From positions 2,666,001 through 2,730,000 of the forward strand of contig NC_015731.1 of NCBI RefSeq assembly GCF_000219585.1: a DNA stretch of 64,000 nucleotides, in the 5' to 3' direction. Below are positions 32,670 through 41,862 of this stretch, one piece after another. How positions within the stretch are numbered: position 1 is the stretch's first letter; every line of letters starts with the position of its first letter. A model generated the notes under the pieces. The model saw only the letters and a list, made by a program, of their open reading frames with translations. It had not been told where the DNA came from and searched no databases. Origin of the DNA: Nitrosomonas sp. Is79A3. Lineage in GTDB: Bacteria; Pseudomonadota; Gammaproteobacteria; Burkholderiales; Nitrosomonadaceae. The position numbers and the translations under genes were made by a program.

Positions 32670-34853
32670 ATGGAAATCAAAGTTAATTTTCTCGACAATC
32701 TCAGACTTGAAGCTAAGTTTGATGATTTCACTGTCATCACTGATCAGCCTATTCGCTACAAAGGTGATGGCTCAGCACCCAGTCCTTTTGATTACTTCTT
32801 GGCTTCATCGGCGCTTTGTGCGGGCTATTTTGTACGGGTGTATTGTTTGTCCCGTGACATTCCTACTGAAAACATCAGGCTGTCGCAGAACAATATTGTT
32901 GATCCTGAAAACCGTTATAACCAAATCTTTCAAATTCAAGTGGAGCTGCCAGAAAGTATTTCTGATAAAGATCGCCAAGGTATCTTAAGATCGATTGACC
33001 GCTGTACAGTGAAAAAAGTAGTGGAAACTGGTCCTGAGTTTAAAATCGAGCCGATTAAGAACCTCGACGAAGACACACAAATCATGCTGATGGGTCAATC
33101 AGAAGGCGATTCCAGCACTTACATCTTAGGGAAAGACCTGTCACTTGAACAAACCATCTCGAACATGACGGGTATTTTGGCCGGCCTTGGCATGAAGATC
33201 GAGATTGCCTCTTGGCGCAATATCGTGCCCAATGTGTGGTCGCTGCATTTACGCGATGCCGCGTCGCCTGCGTGTTTTACCAACGGGAAAGGCGCAACCA
33301 AAGAGAGCGCGCTTTGCTCGGCGCTAGGTGAGTTTATCGAGCGACTTAACTGCAATTTCTTTTACAACGATCAGTACTTTGGCGAAGAAATTGCTAACCA
33401 CGACTTTGTACATTATCCCAATGAAAAATGGTTTAAGCCGGGGCCAAATGACGAGCTGCCAGCAGGCATTTTGGATGAATATTGTTTAGACATCTATAAT
33501 CAAGACGGTGAACTGTGCGGCTCAAATCTGATTGACACCAACTCGGGTTTGGTGGAGCGTGGCATATGCGCTATCCCATTTGTGCGTCAATCCGATGGAG
33601 AAACCGTGTATTTCCCGTCTAATTTGATTGAGAACTTATTCTTAAGTAACGGTATGAGTGCGGGCAATAACCTGCATGAAGCGCAAGTGCAATGTTTATC
33701 GGAAATCTTTGAACGTGCGGTAAAAAAACAAATTATTGAAGAAGAGATTGCCTTGCCGGACGTACCGCAACACATGCTTGAAAAGTACCCAAGCATCTTA
33801 GAGGGTATTAACGCCCTGGAACAGAATGGTTTCCCTGTGGTGATTAAAGATGCTTCATTAGGCGGCCAATTCCCAGTGATGTGTGTGACGCTGATGAACC
33901 CCAAAACGGGGGGTGTATTTGCATCATTCGGTGCCCATCCAAGCTTTGAAGTGGCGCTGGAACGCAGTCTGACTGAGCTATTACAAGGCCGCAGCTTTGA
34001 AGGGCTAAATGATGTGCCACGACCAACCTTTAATAGCCTGGCAGTGACAGAGCCGGAAAATTTTGTTGAGCACTTTATTGATTCAACGGGTGTGATCTCT
34101 TGGCGCTTCTTTAGTAGCAAGCATGACTATGAATTCTGCGAGTGGGATTTCTCAGGCACCAACGAAGAAGAAAAGGATCGTTTATTGGACATTCTGAAGG
34201 GATTGGGCAAAGAAGTTTATATTGCCAATTTTAATGACCTGGGCGCCACAGCTTGCCGCATCCTCGTGCCGGATTATTCGGAAGTGTATCCAATTGAAGA
34301 CCTTATTTGGGACAACACCAACAAGGCGCTGGATTACCGCGAAGATATCTTGAATATTCACTCGCTGAGTGATGATGCCTTGGCGAGTTTGGCGGCGCGT
34401 TTAGAAGAAAGTCAGCTGGATAACTACACGGACATTAGAACCCTGATTGGAATTGAGTTCGATGAAAATACGGTTTGGGGAAAGCTGACCATTCTTGAGC
34501 TGAAAATTCTTATCACCCTTGCCTTAGGCAAGCATGATGAGGCCATTGAATTAGTAGAAGCGTTCTTGCAATACAACGACAACACCGTAGAGCGCGGCTT
34601 GTTCTATCAAGCAGTTCATGCCGTACTTGAGATCACCTTGGACGAAACATTGGCGCTTGAGCATTTTATCGGCAACCTAAATAGAATGTTCGGTAAAAAA
34701 ACCATGGACAATGTGATCGGCTCTGTAACTGGCGAAGTGAAATTCTTTGGCCTAACCAAAACCAGTATGAAGCTAGAAGGTTTAGACAAGCACTTAAGAC
34801 TAATCGGAAGCTACAAAAAGCTTCATCAAGCCCGCGAGGCGAATAAAGCATAG
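32670..34853 (+). CDS. OsmC-YcaO fusion protein
   Basis: This 727-residue protein joins an N-terminal OsmC-like domain (residues ~1-135: GDGSAPSPFDYFLASSALCA and DRQGILRSIDRCTVKKVVE, with the paired Cys of the family) to a YcaO domain (~150-560: ATKESALCSALGEFIERLNC, AQVQCLSEIFERAVKKQI, SFEVALERSLTELLQGRSFE) and a helical TPR-like tail. YcaO enzymes activate amide backbones with ATP; E. coli YcaO is linked to ribosomal S12 beta-methylthiolation with RimO, and members without a peptide cluster are of this type. No precursor peptide or TfuA gene is nearby. It is bounded by a MITE and an IS110 scar, and its closest look is gammaproteobacterial, suggesting transfer. Confidence 0.85.
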   Translation: MEIKVNFLDNLRLEAKFDDFTVITDQPIRYKGDGSAPSPFDYFLASSALCAGYFVRVYCLSRDIPTENIRLSQNNIVDPENRYNQIFQIQVELPESISDKDRQGILRSIDRCTVKKVVETGPEFKIEPIKNLDEDTQIMLMGQSEGDSSTYILGKDLSLEQTISNMTGILAGLGMKIEIASWRNIVPNVWSLHLRDAASPACFTNGKGATKESALCSALGEFIERLNCNFFYNDQYFGEEIANHDFVHYPNEKWFKPGPNDELPAGILDEYCLDIYNQDGELCGSNLIDTNSGLVERGICAIPFVRQSDGETVYFPSNLIENLFLSNGMSAGNNLHEAQVQCLSEIFERAVKKQIIEEEIALPDVPQHMLEKYPSILEGINALEQNGFPVVIKDASLGGQFPVMCVTLMNPKTGGVFASFGAHPSFEVALERSLTELLQGRSFEGLNDVPRPTFNSLAVTEPENFVEHFIDSTGVISWRFFSSKHDYEFCEWDFSGTNEEEKDRLLDILKGLGKEVYIANFNDLGATACRILVPDYSEVYPIEDLIWDNTNKALDYREDILNIHSLSDDALASLAARLEESQLDNYTDIRTLIGIEFDENTVWGKLTILELKILITLALGKHDEAIELVEAFLQYNDNTVERGLFYQAVHAVLEITLDETLALEHFIGNLNRMFGKKTMDNVIGSVTGEVKFFGLTKTSMKLEGLDKHLRLIGSYKKLHQAREANKA

Positions 34854-35003
34854 CGGGTTAAGTCACTTGAAATTCCGGGGATACAATACTTAATTGTGCT
34901 GAAATTCAATCAAACTCAAAACAAATGGGATCGGGTACGGAATCGTGGATATGGATTACAAAACAAAAATTCATGCAATACATCGAAAATATTCTCAGTT
35001 CTA
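34854..35003. other. Spacer between the YcaO fusion gene and the IS110 scar
   Basis: No gene or repeat is recognised. The last bases (ATTCTCAGTTCTAGACC) resemble the RAYT right-end sequence that IS110 uses as a target. Confidence 0.4.
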
Positions 35004-35142
35004 GACCTGAACATCCCGCTAGAATTTTCAAGTGTTTTCGTCGATTTTTTTACGTATCTCATAGGCACGATTTTGTTTCAGCATTCTGAATATAATACGG
35101 CAAAGCTGTCGGCCAAGCGCCCGAATTGCCTGATTATGTGAT
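35004..35142 (-). mobile_element. IS110 right-end fragment (139 bp)
   Basis: The sequence from GACCTGAACATCCCGCTAGA to TGATTATGTGAT is identical to the right end and last ~39 codons of IS110 copies 1 and 2, then breaks off. It is a scar of a fourth insertion, and its left side again resembles a RAYT end. Confidence 0.9.
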
Positions 35143-35367
35143 CCAATCCCACAACGCATCATTGTTGCGAGTTTACCAACTATTGCCTATAGCTCTGAAT
35201 GCTCTGGTATCTCTGCATCTATTCGAAGCGTTATTTGCTTTTTCTTTCCGCTTCCTCGCGGCTTTCTTGGTGTTCGCCGGAATTGCAGCAATTCGTTATC
35301 TGTTAAATGCCGTCGGGATATTCAGGTCGCGAATTGAGAAAATAAATGGGGTTGCGATCCAATAAAG
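35143..35367 (+). other. Weak hydrophobic open frame and a solitary REP
   Basis: An open frame to 35365 encodes hydrophobic residues (LVSLHLFEALFAFSFRFLAA) but begins inside the IS110 scar and ends in a REP-like string at 35317-35345, so it is probably a degraded remnant and not a gene. Confidence 0.3.
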
Positions 35368-36369
35368 TCAGCTCTCTTCTGAATTGGTGTAATTAAACTG
35401 ATCACTATTATCTTGCAGCATGATCGAATCGGCGCTTTTTAACGCATGCTTATCGTCTTGTAAACACAAATCCCAATAAGGCAATCCTTCAAATCGGTTG
35501 ACCAGAAAATCGACAAATGCCCTTACGCGTTGCGAGAGGTGGCGTGTTTGCGGGTAAATGGCATAGGCGGCGAGCTGTGAAAATTGGTATTCGGTTAAAA
35601 GCGGGATCAATGCACCACTTTCAATTGCTTTATACACGATAAATGTCGGCATCAGCACGATGCCCAATCCATCGACGGCGGCATCGCGAAGAAATTCGCC
35701 ATTGCTGGCTTTTAGATAAGGGGTTATTTTGGTTTTGATTAACTGTCCTTCAGTGTCGTGCAAATTCCAGTTTTCAGAATTGCTGATCAGGTTGTAGACC
35801 AAACACTGGTGTTTGGTTAATTCTCCCGGCGATTGGGGGGTGCCATTGCGTTCGAGGTAAGCCGGGCTTGCGCACATCACGGCTTGAATTGGGGCGAGAC
35901 GGCGTGCGATCAGGCTGGAATCCGGCAAGCTGGCGATGCGAATGGCCAGATCAAAGCCCTCTGCCAGAATATCTACTTGGCGATCATTAAAATCCAAGTC
36001 AAATCCAATGCCGGGGTGCGTCTGTAAAAACGCACTGATCGCAGGACCCAGATGCATCAAACCAAAACTTAGCGGCACGGCTACTTTCAAGCTGCCTTTT
36101 AAGGCGCCGTGGAATTGTGACGTGGCATGTTCGGCTTCGAGGATATCGGCAAGGATGCGTACAGATTGTTGATAAAAAGCACGCCCGCTATCGGTCAAAT
36201 TCATTTGCCGGGTGGTGCGATGAAATAATTCAACACCGAGATGTTCCTCGAGTTCTTTCAAACGCCGGCTAACCACTGATTTGGCTACATCCATACGATC
36301 GGCCGCGCCGCTAATGCTACCGGCTTCAACGACGCGCACAAACGCGCTCATATTTTCAAATCGGTCCAT
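35368..36369 (-). CDS. LysR-family transcriptional regulator
   Basis: A 333-residue regulator with N-terminal winged helix (MSAFVRVVEAGSISGAADRM, AKSVVSRRLKELEEHLGVEL, FHRTTRQMNLTDSG) and the substrate-binding fold of the CrgA-like group (VDILAEGFDLAIRIASLPDS). It is divergent from pirin with a 130-bp shared gap containing an inverted repeat. It most likely controls pirin and doxX, as LysR/pirin/DoxX neighbourhoods are common in proteobacteria. The inducer cannot be told; the C-terminus has a slightly long tail (CLQDDKHALKSADSIML). Confidence 0.9.
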   Translation of the reverse strand: MDRFENMSAFVRVVEAGSISGAADRMDVAKSVVSRRLKELEEHLGVELFHRTTRQMNLTDSGRAFYQQSVRILADILEAEHATSQFHGALKGSLKVAVPLSFGLMHLGPAISAFLQTHPGIGFDLDFNDRQVDILAEGFDLAIRIASLPDSSLIARRLAPIQAVMCASPAYLERNGTPQSPGELTKHQCLVYNLISNSENWNLHDTEGQLIKTKITPYLKASNGEFLRDAAVDGLGIVLMPTFIVYKAIESGALIPLLTEYQFSQLAAYAIYPQTRHLSQRVRAFVDFLVNRFEGLPYWDLCLQDDKHALKSADSIMLQDNSDQFNYTNSEES

Positions 36370-36432
36370 TGGATTATCTTTTTATCGTTGCTAATAACAG
36401 AACAGTTATTTCTTCTGATGGCTATTTATTCT

Positions 36433-36454
36433 TATTATCGCAACTATGATAATA
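36433..36454. promoter_or_regulatory. Inverted repeat in the LysR-pirin gap
   Basis: TATTATC (36433-36439), eight bases, then GATAATA (36448-36454), a perfect 7-bp inverted repeat of the size and AT-richness of LysR boxes, 46-67 bp ahead of the pirin start. Confidence 0.45.
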
Positions 36455-36499
36455 CTTCCAGCAAACACGTCATAACGATTTTTTACCGAAAAGGAGAAA

Positions 36500-37372
36500 A
36501 TGATGAATACAGCCGTTAGCGCGACACGATTAATTCCCGCAGTGGCAGTACCGGAAGGCGCCGGTGTTACGGTGCACCGTACGATCGGCACGCCAGCTTT
36601 GCGCAATTATGATCCATTCCTGTTATTGGATCACATCAGCAGTAATAACCCGGAGGATTATATTGCCGGTTTTCCGTCCCATCCGCATCGCGGGTTCAGT
36701 ACATTCACGTATATCATTGATGGTCATATGGCGCATCAGGATAGTATGGGCAATACCGGCGATCTGGGTCCAGGTTCCGCGCAGTGGATGAAGGCCGCCA
36801 GCGGTGTTATCCATTCCGAAATGCCAAAACAGGAAAACGGTTTGTTACGCGGATTTCAACTGTGGATTAATTTGCCCGCAGCCAATAAGCTGGATCATCC
36901 TGAGTATCAGGAATATTCCGCAGCAGCCTTTCCTGTAGTGGAAACACCCGATTATAGGCTGAAAGTGTTAATCGGCCATTTTGCCGATGCGATCGCGCCG
37001 ATTGTGGATCGCATTACCGATGTGTCTTATTTGGATGTGCAGGTAAAACCCGGCAAGCATTTCCAGCATCGACTGCCGATGGAGAACAATAGCTTTCTGT
37101 ATGTGTTCGAGGGTGATGGGCAGCTCAATGAGCAAATGGTGCCACTGCATTCCCTCGTTATATTGGAGTCGGATGACCATTCGTTCGATTTTGTTGCAGG
37201 AAAAACGAGGGCACGTTTTGTCGTCGTGAGCGGCAAACCGATTCATGAGCCGATTGTTCAATACGGACCATTCGTGATGAATACCCGAGAACAAATTGAT
37301 CAGGCGATGAAAGATTTTCAGTCAAATAATTTTGTGCGTGATCGTGCGTGGATCAAGCGCGATAAAAAATGA
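36500..37372 (+). CDS. Pirin family protein
   Basis: A 290-residue bicupin. The metal-binding His/His/Glu set of the N-terminal cupin is visible in FPSHPHRGFSTFTYIIDGHM and SGVIHSEMPKQENG, and the C-terminal cupin has DVQVKPGKHFQHRLPMENN. Pirins bind Fe(II); some are quercetin dioxygenases and others are redox-related regulators, so the substrate is open. AAAGGAG precedes two adjacent ATG codons. DoxX follows after 24 bp, forming a probable two-gene operon under the divergent LysR regulator. Confidence 0.9.
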   Translation: MMNTAVSATRLIPAVAVPEGAGVTVHRTIGTPALRNYDPFLLLDHISSNNPEDYIAGFPSHPHRGFSTFTYIIDGHMAHQDSMGNTGDLGPGSAQWMKAASGVIHSEMPKQENGLLRGFQLWINLPAANKLDHPEYQEYSAAAFPVVETPDYRLKVLIGHFADAIAPIVDRITDVSYLDVQVKPGKHFQHRLPMENNSFLYVFEGDGQLNEQMVPLHSLVILESDDHSFDFVAGKTRARFVVVSGKPIHEPIVQYGPFVMNTREQIDQAMKDFQSNNFVRDRAWIKRDKK

Positions 37373-37396
37373 TTAACCAATTTTAAGGAGATTCAA

Positions 37397-37777
37397 ATGG
37401 AAAAAATCAGTCAATTCGTAGCACGGCTATTTCTGGGGCAGATCTTTTTGCTTTCCGGTATTTTTAAAATTGGCGGATATGAGGGCACGCAAGGCTATAT
37501 GGAAGCGATGGGCGTGCCGGGTATGCTATTGCCGCTGGTGATAGTAATTGAAGTGGGCGGTGGTTTGGCGATCATTGCGGGATGGCAGACCAAGTTAGTC
37601 TCGATTGCATTGGCAGCATTCACGGTTGTCGCTGCTGTAATCTTTCATAATAACTTTTCCGATCAGATGCAGATGATTATGTTTATGAAGAATATTGCGA
37701 TAGCGGGCGGCCTTATATTATTGGCTGTGCATGGTGCGGGTGGATACAGTCTGGATGGCCGCCGTAGCAAGTCATAA
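37397..37777 (+). CDS. DoxX family membrane protein
   Basis: A 126-residue protein with four hydrophobic helices: FVARLFLGQIFLLSGIFKIG, MLLPLVIVIEVGGGLAIIAG, ALAAFTVVAAVIFHNNF and NIAIAGGLILLAVHGAG. The sequence fits DoxX/YphA-like proteins. Members occur with redox and stress genes; the activity is unknown. AAGGAGATTC precedes the ATG. It shares the operon with pirin and is followed by a terminator. Confidence 0.88.
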   Translation: MEKISQFVARLFLGQIFLLSGIFKIGGYEGTQGYMEAMGVPGMLLPLVIVIEVGGGLAIIAGWQTKLVSIALAAFTVVAAVIFHNNFSDQMQMIMFMKNIAIAGGLILLAVHGAGGYSLDGRRSKS

Positions 37778-37950
37778 GGGCATTACTAAAAATCCAAATT
37801 TTGTCACAACACTTTGTTGCTTACAAAAAATGTTTCCTTGCATATCAAACATATGCTGTGTAACCATTTTTTGCACGTGCCTCGTTTTGTTTAGAACTTT
37901 GAATTTTTAGAAGCGCCTATAAGAAATTCAGATAAACTACATTGTTCTAG

Positions 37951-37977
37951 AACCCGGCTGTGTGCAGCCGGGTTTTT
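37951..37977 (+). terminator. Intrinsic terminator after doxX
   Basis: AACCCGGCTG pairs with CAGCCGGGTT around TGTG and is followed by TTTC, a good rho-independent terminator. The rest of the 37778-38085 gap shows only AT-rich sequence and the probable sdh promoter. Confidence 0.75.
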
Positions 37978-38085
37978 CATTGGCGATAGCTTGTATCATG
38001 CGGCATAACAGACTAAACTTGGCTCCGTTATTTACTGTTTAAGCCGAATTTTGGCGATTGAATTTTCTACTTTAGAATCTCCCGC

Positions 38086-38475
38086 ATGGAAGCGAAATTG
38101 CAAAATAAACGCCCCAAGCATCTGAATCTCTTCAAGATCAAGCAGCCTTTGCCGGCTGTGGTTTCAATTTTGCATCGCATCAGTGGTGCTTTGCTGTTCT
38201 TTCCCGGTATCCCATTAGTACTGTATAGCCTGCAAACGCTGCTGCAATCTCCACAAAGTTTTGAAACTTTACAGGATTGTTTGCGCGACCCAGTCACCAA
38301 AGTGATGTTGTTGCTCCCAGTATGGTTTTTTATGCATCATTTGTGCGCAGGCATTCGTCATCTGGCGTTGGATCTGCATATCGGCGTCATGTTGCCGCAG
38401 GCGCGCATGGGAAGTATGTTGGTAGTGGCGGCGGGTATCTTGCTCACTGTGCTGATAGGGGCGATGCTATGGTAA
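38086..38475 (+). CDS. sdhC: Succinate dehydrogenase cytochrome b556 subunit
   Basis: A 129-residue membrane anchor with three helices. The PAVVSILHRISGALLFFPGI motif, with Ser and Arg at the quinone site, and the haem-ligand region FMHHLCAGIRHLALDLHIG are characteristic. It anchors SdhAB at the inner membrane and helps bind haem b and ubiquinone. The gene overlaps sdhD by 7 bp. Confidence 0.93.
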   Translation: MEAKLQNKRPKHLNLFKIKQPLPAVVSILHRISGALLFFPGIPLVLYSLQTLLQSPQSFETLQDCLRDPVTKVMLLLPVWFFMHHLCAGIRHLALDLHIGVMLPQARMGSMLVVAAGILLTVLIGAMLW

Positions 38476-38822
38476 AGCAACCCAAGCGTGCTGTAACGGG
38501 CGCACACTACGGTTTGAAGGATTGGCTGGCACAGCGCGTGACAGCTGTTTTGATGACGCTTTATCTCATTGGACTGGCCGGTGCTTTATACATTGCTGCG
38601 CCGCAAGATTACGCGGCATGGAAGGACCTATTCAGTCACCAAGTGATGCGCATCGCGACCTTGGTGTTTTTCATTTGCGTTTTCTGGCATGCCTGGGTCG
38701 GGATGCGTAATATTCTGATGGATTATGTGCACCCCGTGGCAATCCGCCTAACCGTGCAAATTCTGGTAATTACCGCCTTGCTGTTTTATCTGGTGTGGAC
38801 TGCTGACATATTGTGGAGTTGA
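38469..38822 (+). CDS. sdhD: Succinate dehydrogenase hydrophobic membrane anchor subunit
   Basis: A 117-residue protein starting at the ATG of ATGGTAAAG inside the sdhC end. [20 protein letters not shown] and [19 protein letters not shown] are typical SdhD blocks, the latter carrying the haem and quinone-site residues. Three transmembrane helices are evident. A longer in-frame opening from 38277 lies in sdhC and is not real. It overlaps sdhC and lies one base from sdhA. Confidence 0.92.
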   Translation: MVKQPKRAVTGAHYGLKDWLAQRVTAVLMTLYLIGLAGALYIAAPQDYAAWKDLFSHQVMRIATLVFFICVFWHAWVGMRNILMDYVHPVAIRLTVQILVITALLFYLVWTADILWS

Positions 38823-38823
38823 T

Positions 38824-40587
38824 GTGGCAATAACCAAACGAAAATTTGATGTAGTCATTGTTGGCGCAGGTGGCGCCGGAATGCGCGCTGCGTTGCAGTT
38901 GTCCGAAGCGGGGTTGAAAGTGGCGGTGTTGTCCAAGGTTTTTCCTACACGCTCGCATACCGTCTCAGCACAAGGGGGGATTGCCGCTTCGCTGGGAAAT
39001 GTCACCGAAGACAACTGGCACTGGCATATGTATGACACGGTAAAAGGTTCGGATTACCTGGGCGATCAGGATGCCATCGAATTCATGTGCCGCCAGGCCA
39101 ATGAAGTGGTCTATGAACTGGAACATTTCGGCATGCCATTCGATCGTCTGGAGAATGGTAAAATTTATCAACGTCCGTTTGGTGGACAATCGCAGAATTT
39201 TGGCGGGGCGCAGGCCACACGTTCTTGTGCGGCGGCTGACCGCACCGGTCATGCGCTGTTGCATACGCTGTATCAACGCAACGTGAGCGCCAATACACAG
39301 TTTTTTATCGAATGGATGGCGCTCGATCTGATCCGCGATGAGCAGGGCGATGTGCTGGGTGTGACCGCGATGGAAATGGAAACAGGCGAGATTTTGGTCT
39401 TACAGGCCAGAGCCACCTTGTTTGCTACCGGTGGCGGCGGGCGGATTTTTCAAGCCAGTACCAATGCCTTAATCAATACCGGTGATGGTCTTGGGATTGC
39501 CGCACGGGCTGGCATTCCGCTGGAAGACATGGAATTCTGGCAATTTCATCCTACCGGTGTCTATGGTGTGGGCGTGTTGATCAGTGAGGCGGTGCGCGGC
39601 GAGGGCGGTTATTTGCTGAATAGGAACGGCGAACGTTTTATGGAACGTTACGCGCCTAACGCCAAGGATCTGGCCAGCCGTGACGTGGTTTCACGCGCCA
39701 TGACGACGGAAATGAAGGACGGGCGTGGTTGCGGCGAGGAGAGTGATCATTTGTTGTTAAAACTCGATCATCTGGGTGCTGAAATCATCAAAACCCGGTT
39801 ACCGGGTATCCGTGAACTCGCGATTAAATTTGCCCATGCCGATCCGATCAATGAGCCGATCCCGGTCGTGCCCACCGCGCATTACATGATGGGCGGCATT
39901 CCGACCAATTACTTCGGTCAAGTAGTGGCGCCGTATAAAACCGGCCCGGAAGAAATTGTCTCCGGTTTTTACGCGGTGGGAGAGTGCGCTTGTGTATCCG
40001 TGCACGGCGCCAATCGCTTGGGTACCAATTCGCTGCTCGACCTGGTGGTATTTGGCCGTGCCGCAGCCAATCAGATTATTGAGGATTTGAAAACCAATCC
40101 ACATCACAAGCCGCTGCCGGAGAATGCCGCGGATAAAACACTGACTCGCCTGGATCGCCTGGAGAATCAGAAAGACGGTGAGAGTGTTGCGCAGGTGGGT
40201 GCCGCCTTGGCTAAAACGATGCAGACGTATTGCGGAGTTTTCCGTTTTGAAGACATGCTGCAAAAAGGTGTGGAAAAAATTCTTGAGGTCGGCGAGCGGA
40301 TTGGCCATATGGAAATCAAGGATAAAAGCAAAGTGTTTAATACCGCACGGATCGAAGCGCTGGAACTGGACAACTTAAAAGAAGTTGCTACAGCCACGAT
40401 GATCTCCGCCGAAGCTCGGCGTGAAAGCCGCGGCGCGCATGCGCGCGATGATTATCCCGAACGGGATGATGTCAAATGGTTAAAACATACGTTGTTTTTC
40501 AGTGAAGATAATCGGTTGGATTACAAGCCGGTGCGGTTGAAACCGATAACGGTAGAATCTTTCCCGCCGAAAGCTAGAACTTATTAG
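38824..40587 (+). CDS. sdhA: Succinate dehydrogenase flavoprotein subunit
   Basis: A 587-residue flavoprotein oxidising succinate to fumarate. Visible are the FAD Rossmann motif [17 protein letters not shown], the covalent-flavin His in [20 protein letters not shown], the active-site [16 protein letters not shown], the catalytic Arg region [19 protein letters not shown] and [20 protein letters not shown] 38824 follows GTGGAGTTGAT. The iron-sulfur subunit gene sdhB, which normally follows, is absent: the next gene is on the other strand. Confidence 0.95.
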   Translation: MAITKRKFDVVIVGAGGAGMRAALQLSEAGLKVAVLSKVFPTRSHTVSAQGGIAASLGNVTEDNWHWHMYDTVKGSDYLGDQDAIEFMCRQANEVVYELEHFGMPFDRLENGKIYQRPFGGQSQNFGGAQATRSCAAADRTGHALLHTLYQRNVSANTQFFIEWMALDLIRDEQGDVLGVTAMEMETGEILVLQARATLFATGGGGRIFQASTNALINTGDGLGIAARAGIPLEDMEFWQFHPTGVYGVGVLISEAVRGEGGYLLNRNGERFMERYAPNAKDLASRDVVSRAMTTEMKDGRGCGEESDHLLLKLDHLGAEIIKTRLPGIRELAIKFAHADPINEPIPVVPTAHYMMGGIPTNYFGQVVAPYKTGPEEIVSGFYAVGECACVSVHGANRLGTNSLLDLVVFGRAAANQIIEDLKTNPHHKPLPENAADKTLTRLDRLENQKDGESVAQVGAALAKTMQTYCGVFRFEDMLQKGVEKILEVGERIGHMEIKDKSKVFNTARIEALELDNLKEVATATMISAEARRESRGAHARDDYPERDDVKWLKHTLFFSEDNRLDYKPVRLKPITVESFPPKARTY

Positions 40588-40651
40588 GTTTCATAACTTT
40601 GTTTTGGTTCTGAAGACAGCAGCCTTTTCTATTCTTGGGATGGTTGCGTAA

Positions 40652-41698
40652 TCAATTCTGAGAAGCTACTAACAGTTTTGATCCAATCGGTATCGTCAGC
40701 GTGAGCCAAGCATTCCAGCCTTCTGGCCGGTTTTGGGCATCGAATTCCTTGTAACCTCTAATATTCAAGTGGACTTCCCGTTTGCCTATGGTGAACTGAT
40801 AACCCGCTTGTGGGCCAATGCCAACGACGCGCGACTTAAAATCGCCCAGGAGTGCGCCTGATCCGCTGTCTCCGGTAATTTGATGATAAAAGTAGCCGAC
40901 CAACCCGGCATGCCAATTTTTTGACAAGAACTGCGAAGCGCTCCAATCAAGGTGCAGGTTATTGCCATTACGGTATTGAGTGCCATGGTTCTCAAAGTTA
41001 CGGGTGAATCCTGCAACTACCGAGAACTCACGACCATTCTGCATATTGAAGTAGGTGTAGCCGCCACCAATGTCTACTGACCAGTGGTTGATTCCTAGGT
41101 TTGTCAGATGCCCTACCTTATAATTACCGACAGGAACTCCCAACATCGTGTAGGTCATGAAATTGTGGTCGACAGCATTCCAGCGAATAGTGCCAAAAGG
41201 ATAGAGATCTCCGATACCGGTGAGAGAAGTGTGATCATTGCGTGACAAAACATTTCCATTCGGACCCGCCAGAGTCGCATCGGCTGAGACATCATTACGT
41301 CCAAATGTCCCGGTTATACTGATCGCTGCCTGACCACCAAGCACGGAATCGGAAAAGGTGTACGTTGGTGTAAGAAATAGTAGATGGCTACGGGCACTTA
41401 CACCTGTTTCTATTCTGCCGCCAATCTCGAAATTCTTGCCCGTGGCTGTACTTGTAGAAGCATGATGGTAAGCTAACGATAGAGACAAACCCGGTTTTGT
41501 CAGCGTAGCGGCGAGATTGCCAAATTGTCCCGGCAGCCAAAAACTCGCGCCGCCTTCATCGGCTTGTGTTTCTGGAGATGCGGCTATGCATGCGAACGCT
41601 ATCATTAACGTTAAACTAAATGATAAGGTTTTGTTTTGTCTGATGGTATCAACGATAATCGAAAACTGGCCCATTTGTAGAGATGCGTGCAAGCTCAA
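40652..41698 (-). CDS. SphA-like outer-membrane protein (phenol MetA-pathway family)
   Basis: A 348-residue protein with a long signal region (SFSLTLMIAFACIAASPETQ then ADEGG) and a beta-barrel-like mature part: GASFWLPGQFGNLAATLTKP, PTYTFSDSVLGGQAAISITG and WSVDIGGGYTYFN. This is the layout of the Phenol_MetA_deg/SphA family of probable outer-membrane transporters. TTG 41698 has a good GGAG site; ATG 41674 is possible. It faces sdhA tail to tail, and its substrate is unknown. Confidence 0.7.
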   Translation of the reverse strand: MSLHASLQMGQFSIIVDTIRQNKTLSFSLTLMIAFACIAASPETQADEGGASFWLPGQFGNLAATLTKPGLSLSLAYHHASTSTATGKNFEIGGRIETGVSARSHLLFLTPTYTFSDSVLGGQAAISITGTFGRNDVSADATLAGPNGNVLSRNDHTSLTGIGDLYPFGTIRWNAVDHNFMTYTMLGVPVGNYKVGHLTNLGINHWSVDIGGGYTYFNMQNGREFSVVAGFTRNFENHGTQYRNGNNLHLDWSASQFLSKNWHAGLVGYFYHQITGDSGSGALLGDFKSRVVGIGPQAGYQFTIGKREVHLNIRGYKEFDAQNRPEGWNAWLTLTIPIGSKLLVASQN

Positions 41699-41862
41699 TT
41701 TGCTCCGGCTGGTTAAACATGGTAAGTATGAAATAGGAGAATATAAGAAATGAAGATAGATAGTTGATTCTATTTTAATCCAAACTGCCTAACGTCTCTC
41801 CAGGTGGAGTGGAATTATTTATTGGCACCGTACGCTGATTATTTTTTGAAGGAGATATTTTT

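Noticed and set aside
35126-35365. 79-codon hydrophobic frame
   Set aside because: It begins in an IS110 scar and ends in a REP-like repeat, so no gene is supported.
41822-41840. TGGCAC-containing string ahead of the tandem Usp gene, considered as a sigma-54 promoter
   Set aside because: The GG-to-GC spacing is shorter than the required ten bases and the -12 TTGC is absent.
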